Part shown: positions 13,494-17,297 of the stretch, in pieces | Numbering within the stretch: the first letter of the stretch is position 1 | Layout of the letters: every line of letters begins with the position of its first letter | From: an uncultured Lachnospiraceae bacterium | Lineage (GTDB): Bacteria > Bacillota > Clostridia > Lachnospirales > Lachnospiraceae | Direction: 5' to 3' | NCBI GenBank assembly: GCA_910580195.1 | Contig: CAJTWA010000066.1 | Span: 1-17,297, forward strand | DNA length: 17,297 nucleotides | The notes under the pieces: generated by a model | Seen by the model: only the letters and a program-made list of their open reading frames with translations | What the model was told of the DNA's origin: nothing | Databases searched by the model: none | Position numbers and translations under genes: made by a program

Positions 13494-14114
13494 ATGAAAA
13501 AAGCAATACATACCGCAATCCTCCTAGCAGCCCTCCTCATTGGCCTGTTCGGTTACCGCCAATATAAGGCCCATGTGCTGGCAGAAGAAATCGCAGGGAA
13601 AATCATCCGGTTCCACGTCCGTGCAAACAGCGACGCCGAACTGGACCAAGAACTGAAATTAAAAGTCCGGGACGCCATCGGCTCCTGTATGCAGCCCTTG
13701 CTCTCCGGCGTTGGCGACATCGAAAAAAGCCGTAAAATCATAAAGGCCAGCCTGCCCAAAATCGAACGCACGGCAGAAGAAACCATCGCCGCCCAAGGCT
13801 TTTCCTACCCCGTCACCGCAAGCCTAGCCACCGTAGAATTCCCCCAAAAAACCTACGGCAGCTACACCTTCCCGGCAGGGCTCTATGAAGCGCTGGAAGT
13901 CGTAATCGGGGAAGGGAAGGGCCAGAACTGGTGGTGCGTCATGTACCCCAACCTCTGCTTTTATAACAGCGTCTATGAAGTGGTAGGCAAAGATGCAGAA
14001 AAATCCCTAGAACGCGCACTCACAAAAGAAGAATATGAAAGCCTCATGGAAAACAAAAACTACGAAATAAAATTCGCCTTCCTAGACTGGCTAAAAGAAA
14101 AAATCCCCCACTAA
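13494..14114 (+). CDS. spoIIR: Stage II sporulation protein R
   Basis: The 206-residue protein starts at ATG 13494; a GTG at 13485 in the same frame is possible. It is made in the forespore, exported to the space between the two membranes, and triggers the SpoIIGA protease that matures pro-sigma-E in the mother cell. A signal anchor lies at residues 3-20 (KAIHTAILLAALLIGLFGY). Hallmark segments are IIRFHVRANSDAELDQELKL, then FPAGLYEALEVVIGEGKGQN followed by WWCVMYPNLCF. The length is normal and the gene is intact, so the host is a spore former. A sigma-F promoter is expected upstream but I could not identify one with confidence. Repeat copy 2 begins 29 bases after the stop. Confidence 0.95.
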   Translation: MKKAIHTAILLAALLIGLFGYRQYKAHVLAEEIAGKIIRFHVRANSDAELDQELKLKVRDAIGSCMQPLLSGVGDIEKSRKIIKASLPKIERTAEETIAAQGFSYPVTASLATVEFPQKTYGSYTFPAGLYEALEVVIGEGKGQNWWCVMYPNLCFYNSVYEVVGKDAEKSLERALTKEEYESLMENKNYEIKFAFLDWLKEKIPH

Positions 14115-14142
14115 TAGGCTCAGAATTCCATCCCCGATATAA

Positions 14143-14347
14143 AAGCAACCATTCCATGGGCGCTTTTAGCGGAGGCGAAATCCACTGCTTACGGAAACTT
14201 AGGGATGAGGGCTCTCCCGAAATCCCTTAGTTGCAGTTAGCAGTTAGTTCGCCGGAGCGTTGCCCAGTTTGCGTGGGGAAGGGCTGCCCCCAATTGCCGT
14301 CCGCCCCCAAATCCCCCTCCTTACCGCACGGTTCACCGTACCAATCC
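14143..14347. repeat. Dispersed structured repeat, copy 2
   Basis: This is the partner of copy 1 (offset 2381; core 14153-14310). The hairpin arms are 14194-14206 and 14222-14234, with inner stem 14209-14211/14216-14218. Compared with copy 1, stem pairs change G-C to A-T twice, C-G to G-C once and A-T to G-C once, always on both sides. It lies directly downstream of spoIIR and before the foreign block. Confidence 0.9.
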
Positions 14348-14417
14348 CAAAACCTCCCCCACCAAATAATTCCACCCCTCCAAAAGGAAATATTTGAAAA
14401 TTGATAAGTTTTAGAAT

Positions 14418-14462
14418 GAAATTCGACAAGAGGTTTTAAACCTCTGCCGAATTTCTTTTTTT
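14418..14462 (+). terminator. Strong two-part terminator
   Basis: Outer arms GAAATTCG (14418-14425) and CGAATTTC (14448-14455) enclose an inner perfect stem AGAGGTTT/AAACCTCT (14429-14445). A run of seven Ts follows (14456-14462). It marks the end of the host side before the foreign block. Confidence 0.85.
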
Positions 14463-14485
14463 ATTGAAATAGCAGAGAAAAAGGA

Positions 14486-14525
14486 GAGCGTGCAGAGTGT
14501 AAAAACTCTGACACGCTTATTTTTT
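14486..14525 (+). terminator. Second terminator or attenuator before the HTH gene
   Basis: AGCGTG (14487-14492) and AGAGT (14494-14498) pair with ACTCT (14505-14509) and CACGCT (14512-14517), leaving small bulges. TTATTTTTT follows. It sits only 28 bases before the HTH gene start, so it could attenuate that transcript. Confidence 0.75.
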
Positions 14526-14552
14526 ACCATTAAGCAGAAAGGAGCGGGGACA

Positions 14553-14744
14553 GTGGCAAGGAAGTATAAAAGATTGCGCTATGAGGATAGGCGAACAATA
14601 GAAAAGATGCTTAAGGCTGGCGACAGCGTAGTAACGATTGCAGGAGCGCTGGGAGTGCATAGGGATACGATTTATAAGGAACTTAACCGCAGCGGCACAG
14701 ACCAGCACACATATACAGCCGACGTAGCGCAGGCAACATTATAA
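14553..14744 (+). CDS. Small IS30-like helix-turn-helix protein
   Basis: The GTG start at 14553 follows AAAGGAG (14538-14544) with 8 bases between. The ORF could be extended to ATG 14490, but that start lies inside a terminator hairpin. The product is 63 residues. RLRYEDRRTIEKMLKAGDSV, then VTIAGALGVHRDTIYKELNR matches the HTH_38 type found at the N-terminus of IS30 transposases. Catalytic residues are absent, since the protein ends 17 residues after the HTH, so it is not a transposase. Stand-alone copies are common in Firmicutes phages as putative regulators. It is the first gene of the plus-strand foreign block. Confidence 0.75.
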   Translation: MARKYKRLRYEDRRTIEKMLKAGDSVVTIAGALGVHRDTIYKELNRSGTDQHTYTADVAQATL

Positions 14745-14775
14745 CCCAGAGGGAAAACGAAAGAGAGGTAGAAAA

Positions 14776-15159
14776 GTGAAAAAAGTAAATTTTGAAAAAT
14801 TGCAGGCAGGGGAATTGGTACAAGTACCACGTACTCAATTTGCGCCGCAGCGGTATGGCTGGAATGGCTGGCTATTCAGCGAGGCAGTAGTTATAAGAAA
14901 AGCCAGAAGTAAAAAGAATAATAAGCCTATGGTAGTGGTGGAAATGCGGACACCGAAAAGCAGCAATGATTACGGAACAATAGAAAAGGCTTTCTATGCA
15001 GAGTATGTATTTCAAACAAATGCAGCAACAATAGCAAAGAAGTTTTTGGCAGAGGATAACGTAACGACTAAAGAGGAATTTTATAGATTTATAGAAAGGG
15101 ACGACGTGACGGGCTGCGATTGGATAAAGTTTCTGATAGATAAGGGCTTTCTATTCTAA
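14776..15159 (+). CDS. Unknown protein of the phage-like operon
   Basis: The GTG start at 14776 has AGAGAGG 6 bases upstream and gives 127 residues (MKKVNFEKLQAGELVQVPRT). The protein is basic in its middle (VIRKARSKKNNKPMVVVEMR) and ends in short helices, with FYRFIERDDVTGCDWIKFLI near the C-terminus. There is no membrane segment and no recognised motif. The first half could be a small beta-barrel (GELVQV, PMVVVEMRTP), but this is a guess. It lies 31 bases behind the HTH gene and is followed by the 448-base structured gap. Frequent ATA, GTA and AGC codons set it apart from the host genes. Confidence 0.65.
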   Translation: MKKVNFEKLQAGELVQVPRTQFAPQRYGWNGWLFSEAVVIRKARSKKNNKPMVVVEMRTPKSSNDYGTIEKAFYAEYVFQTNAATIAKKFLAEDNVTTKEEFYRFIERDDVTGCDWIKFLIDKGFLF

Positions 15160-15607
15160 CATAGGCGGCAGCAGCCGCAAGTAAGCGCCTTTGTCAAGAA
15201 AAACCCGTAGCAATTCTAGGTGAGCTGCGGGGAGTATCTGGGACACAGTGCCGCTGGACGCAGGGGCTTAAGCTGGCTGGTTCGACACCAGCAAGGCGTA
15301 CTTGTAGCAGGCATGGCGAGCCTGCACCGGAGGGCAGCAGGCGAATAGCTGCATCTGGATACCGTGAAAAAATAGCAGCGGTCATACCAGCTAGAGAGTA
15401 TGTGGACGGTCAACAAGTTTTCTGCGGCTTTTTAATGTGAAAAGCAGCCCACACGGTAAATAACACGCCAGAGCAGGAGTATAGCGGCATGGAAAGACAG
15501 AGAGCGCCGCCGAAAGGAAAGGTTTAAGGGATTTGGCAAGGCAAGGAATTGTATATCACGGTGGCGGCGGCAGTAGTAATGCAGGCTGCCGCCAAAAGAG
15601 GCAGGAA
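15160..15607 (+). ncRNA. Candidate structured noncoding RNA locus with a tRNA-like cloverleaf
   Basis: There is no plausible gene in 448 bases of an otherwise tightly packed operon. A 7-pair stem, GCGCCTT (15185-15191) with AAGGCGT (15293-15299), encloses three hairpins. The first is CCCGTAGC/GCTGCGGG (15204-15211, 15224-15231) with a 12-base loop. The second is GCC-CTG/CAG-GGC (15250-15267). The third is a classic T arm, GCTGG TTCGACA CCAGC (15276-15292). At 116 bases it is too long for a tRNA, has no clear anticodon arm and no encoded CCA. Further hairpins follow: GCAGGC/GCCTGC (15307-15325), GCAGC/GCTGC (15334-15352), CTGG-ACC/GGT-CCAG (15355-15391), GCTTTT/AAAAGC (15427-15445), GCGGC/GCCGC (15484-15510), and GGCGGCAG/CTGCCGCC (15566-15593). 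The RNA limits are unknown. Confidence 0.5.
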
Positions 15608-15913
15608 ATGAGAGCAGCATATAAGGAATATGAGAACAGTTATATAAACGGCTACGCAGATGCCTTAGAAGATATGCGGCGCTGGCAGCAGGCAAGGCAG
15701 CAGCAGGAACGGGAAAGACAAGCCCGCCGCTGGTATTTCCTTAAGCAGAGGGCGCTAGGGGCAGCAGTGCTGGTATTTACCGTGCTGGCGGTATGGATTT
15801 TAGAGGGCGACGCAACAATAGCGCTTATCACAGTACCGCTGGGGCTTGCGCTGATATTCAGCAGGCAAAAGCTGGTAGTAAATGATTATTTTTTTGAAAC
15901 AGAAGAGAGGTAG
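15608..15913 (+). CDS. Small membrane protein with two C-terminal helices
   Basis: ATG 15608 is preceded by GAGGCAGGAA, the same leader as the two following genes. A TTG at 15533 would add 25 Gly-rich residues encoded across a GC-rich hairpin and is less likely. The product is 101 residues. The N-terminal half is a charged helix rich in Gln, Arg and Glu (MRRWQQARQQQERERQARRW), probably cytoplasmic and coiled. Two hydrophobic segments follow: ALGAAVLVFTVLAVWILEG and TIALITVPLGLALIF, then a charged tail. No family is recognised. Short two-helix proteins of this kind occur in phage operons, but nothing here proves a holin role, and the long N-terminal helix argues against it. Confidence 0.65.
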   Translation: MRAAYKEYENSYINGYADALEDMRRWQQARQQQERERQARRWYFLKQRALGAAVLVFTVLAVWILEGDATIALITVPLGLALIFSRQKLVVNDYFFETEER

Positions 15914-15919
15914 CAGGAA

Positions 15920-16843
15920 ATGAGGGTAGAGCTGATAGACGTTGACGGGCATAACTTCCCTAATCTGCCGCTTATGAAAATATCGGCATACCACAAAAGC
16001 AGAGGCGATAGCGTAGCGTGGTATAACCCGCTGACAGCATGGGTAAACCCGCCAGAGCGGGTATATATGAGTAAGGTATTTACGTTTACGCCAGACTACC
16101 AGCACCCAGTAAATGCAAAGGAAACCATAAGAGGCGGCACGGGGTACAGCTACCCAGACGGCGGCGCAGCACTGCCAGAAGAGATAGAACATATATACCC
16201 AGATTATTCTATCTATTTTGAGCGGATACCAGAAGTAAGAAACACGGCTTACGGCTTTTTAACTAGAGGCTGTCCCAGAGGGTGCGAATTTTGCATAGTT
16301 GGAAAGAAAGAGGGCAGATGCGCAAAGAAAGTGGCTGATTTGTCGGAGTTTTGGAACGGGCAAAAGAACATAGTGCTTTTAGATGCCAATATGTTTGCCT
16401 GCAAGGAATGGAGAGAGTTAAGCGCACAGCTGGAAGAAAGCGGCGCATGGGTGGACTTTTCGCAGGGCTGCGACATACGGATTATGACGGAAGAAAAAGC
16501 GGAATACATAAAGCGAATGAAAATAAAGCAAGTGCATTTTGCATGGGACAGATACGAGGACAAAGAGAAGATAGTACCAAAGTTTAAGGAATTTAAGGAA
16601 ATTACACAGTGGGACTATAGAAAGCTGGGCGTATATGTGCTTTGCAATTTTAATACGACTTTTGAGCAGGATTTAGAGAGAGTATATACGCTGCGTGAGC
16701 TGGGATACAATCCGTATGTGATGCTATACGAAAAGGACAAGATACCAGCAGGACATAGGCTTAAGCTGCTACAGCGCTGGGTAAACAATAGAATTATTTT
16801 TAGGAGCTGCAAACGGTTTGAGGATTACGACGGCAGAAAGTGA
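15920..16843 (+). CDS. Radical SAM protein of a phage or mobile-element type
   Basis: The 307-residue protein has the [4Fe-4S]-binding C118-P-R-G-C122-E-F-C125 motif (CxxxCxxC), which makes the 5'-deoxyadenosyl radical from SAM. Before it is an unusual N-terminal part starting MRVELIDVDGHNFPNLPLMK, with ISAYHKSRGDSVAWYNPL, which looks like a B12-binding-type Rossmann segment without the cobalamin DxHxxG motif. After it come barrel strands (NIVLLDANMF, QVHFAWDRYE, GVYVLCNFN). Related proteins occur in Firmicutes phages and mobile elements with no known substrate. The start ATG 15920 lies 6 bases after the previous stop, with AGAGGTAGCAGGAA upstream. Nucleotide or tRNA modification, or an anti-defence role, is possible but not shown. 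Confidence 0.88.
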   Translation: MRVELIDVDGHNFPNLPLMKISAYHKSRGDSVAWYNPLTAWVNPPERVYMSKVFTFTPDYQHPVNAKETIRGGTGYSYPDGGAALPEEIEHIYPDYSIYFERIPEVRNTAYGFLTRGCPRGCEFCIVGKKEGRCAKKVADLSEFWNGQKNIVLLDANMFACKEWRELSAQLEESGAWVDFSQGCDIRIMTEEKAEYIKRMKIKQVHFAWDRYEDKEKIVPKFKEFKEITQWDYRKLGVYVLCNFNTTFEQDLERVYTLRELGYNPYVMLYEKDKIPAGHRLKLLQRWVNNRIIFRSCKRFEDYDGRK

Positions 16844-16851
16844 GGCAGGAA

Positions 16852-17238
16852 ATGGCAATATATAGGGAAGTACGCACAGAGGTATACTGCGACATATGCG
16901 GCGAGCAGATAGTAGCCTTTAAAAACGCAGGCAGGACGGGTGGCGTAAGTAGGGACTGGGCGGCGTACTTTGCACGTCAAGAGGGCTGCACGACGGGCAA
17001 AAAGGTTATCTGTAAAAACTGCCGTATAAGCAGGCGTATAGAAAAATGCAGTCTGCAAAAGAAGTGCGGAGTAGCAGGCGTGGACGGCAGCGGCGCTTGT
17101 CTGGGATTTGGTAAAGAATTTGACGACGAGCCTATAGAGCAGTGCAAGCGCTGTATTGCGTGTACTTCTTTTGACTGGGAAGAGGAAAAACAGCGGTTAA
17201 GCATAGAGGGTAGACGTAGAAAGCGAGGTAAACAATGA
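16852..17238 (+). CDS. Cys-rich, probably zinc- or iron-sulfur-binding protein
   Basis: The start at ATG 16852 (GAGGCAGGAA directly upstream) gives 128 residues; GTG 16840 would also be in frame. CDIC (residues 13-16) and CKNC near the middle form one probable four-Cys metal site. Further Cys follow: KCSLQKKCG, GACLGFG and QCKRCIAC. The spacing of the second half is irregular and could hold another zinc site or a cluster. The C-terminus is basic (RRRKRGKQ). It starts 8 bases after the radical SAM stop and overlaps the next gene by ATGA, so these are co-translated. A partner role for the radical SAM enzyme is an inference from the tight linkage. Confidence 0.72.
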   Translation: MAIYREVRTEVYCDICGEQIVAFKNAGRTGGVSRDWAAYFARQEGCTTGKKVICKNCRISRRIEKCSLQKKCGVAGVDGSGACLGFGKEFDDEPIEQCKRCIACTSFDWEEEKQRLSIEGRRRKRGKQ

Positions 17239-17297
17239 GCGGGGTATACATACGCAGCCAGAATAAAGAAAAGCTGTATAGGCTGGGCGGTAATTAC
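17235..17297 (+). CDS. Start of the next operon gene, cut by the window end
   Basis: ATG 17235 overlaps the TGA of the Cys-rich gene in an ATGA arrangement. Only 21 residues are visible: MSGVYIRSQNKEKLYRLGG, then NY. AGCGAGG (17222-17228) lies 6 bases upstream. The short pattern YIRSQNKEKLYRLG resembles the beginning of small proteins found in Firmicutes phages, but it is too short for a call. Confidence 0.55.
   Translation, partial: MSGVYIRSQNKEKLYRLGGNY

Noticed and set aside
14490..14552. Longer start for the HTH protein at ATG 14490
   Set aside because: The ATG lies inside a terminator hairpin and has no ribosome-binding site. GTG 14553 has an ideal AAAGGAG.
14553..14744. IS30-family transposase
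   Set aside because: Only the HTH part is present. There is no DDE domain and there are no terminal inverted repeats around it.
15185..15300. Ordinary tRNA gene
   Set aside because: Acceptor-like stem and T arm fit, but the span is 116 bases, the middle hairpin has a 4-base loop rather than a 7-base anticodon loop, and no CCA follows. It is kept only as a tRNA-like structure.
15194..15695. Minus-strand ORFs in the structured gap
   Set aside because: They lack ribosome-binding sites. Their sequence (for example AGVEPAS) is what a reverse-translated T arm gives.
1..17297. CRISPR array
   Set aside because: The only regular repeats are the 213-bp coding repeats and the two-copy dispersed repeat. 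No short repeats with unique spacers are seen.

Overview
The window looks like the chromosome of a spore-forming, probably chemotactic Clostridia (Lachnospiraceae-type) bacterium carrying two blocks of foreign DNA. Evidence for the host is a stage II sporulation protein R gene, a dCache-type chemoreceptor, typical Firmicutes ribosome-binding sites, and protein families (SIR2-type, DUF5713-type, NUDIX, HGWDFSHI-type methyltransferase) that I associate with Lachnospiraceae. No taxonomic search was possible.

Positions 1 to about 7,881 are the right part of an integrative mobile element, apparently an ICE of the Tn1549/CTn2/CTn5 kind with a serine recombinase (family assignment inferred). In order: the 3' part of a repeat-built, sortase-anchored surface protein; a small ORF; a gene that appears frameshifted at an A_AAA_AAC heptamer; on the minus strand a relaxase preceded by an overlapping mobC; a 660-base region full of inverted repeats that is the likely oriT; a short HTH regulator; a degenerate stretch with a small SHOCT-like ORF; and a large serine recombinase with a very good promoter. 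The element has inserted into a SIR2-family gene. The sir2 3' half starts in the TTNVDH codons at about 7,882, and the recombinase frame runs out of the element into host DNA.

Positions about 7,882 to 14,400 are host chromosome: the sir2 remnant, a second decayed sir2-like fragment, a chemoreceptor with its own promoter and a 130-base leader, a SAM methyltransferase, a minus-strand run of three small genes (unknown protein, NUDIX hydrolase, DUF5713-like protein), and spoIIR. A dispersed element of about 200 bp occurs twice here (11,762 and 14,143). Two-thirds of the differences in its core are paired compensatory changes in one hairpin, so the element is under selection for structure.

From about 14,418 two strong terminators in tandem separate the host from a second foreign block with different codon use (many ATA, GTA and AGC codons). 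It holds a small IS30-like HTH protein, an unknown protein, a 448-base gene-free and hairpin-rich stretch with a tRNA-like cloverleaf, a two-helix membrane protein, a radical SAM protein, a Cys-rich protein and the start of another gene. All lie on the plus strand with tight spacing and a shared leader ending GCAGGAAATG. This resembles an early or accessory phage operon, but no structural, integrase or packaging gene is visible in the window, so its phage nature is inference.

The most novel-looking items are the covarying repeat, the structured noncoding locus in the phage-like operon, the sir2 integration site, and the possible programmed frameshift.
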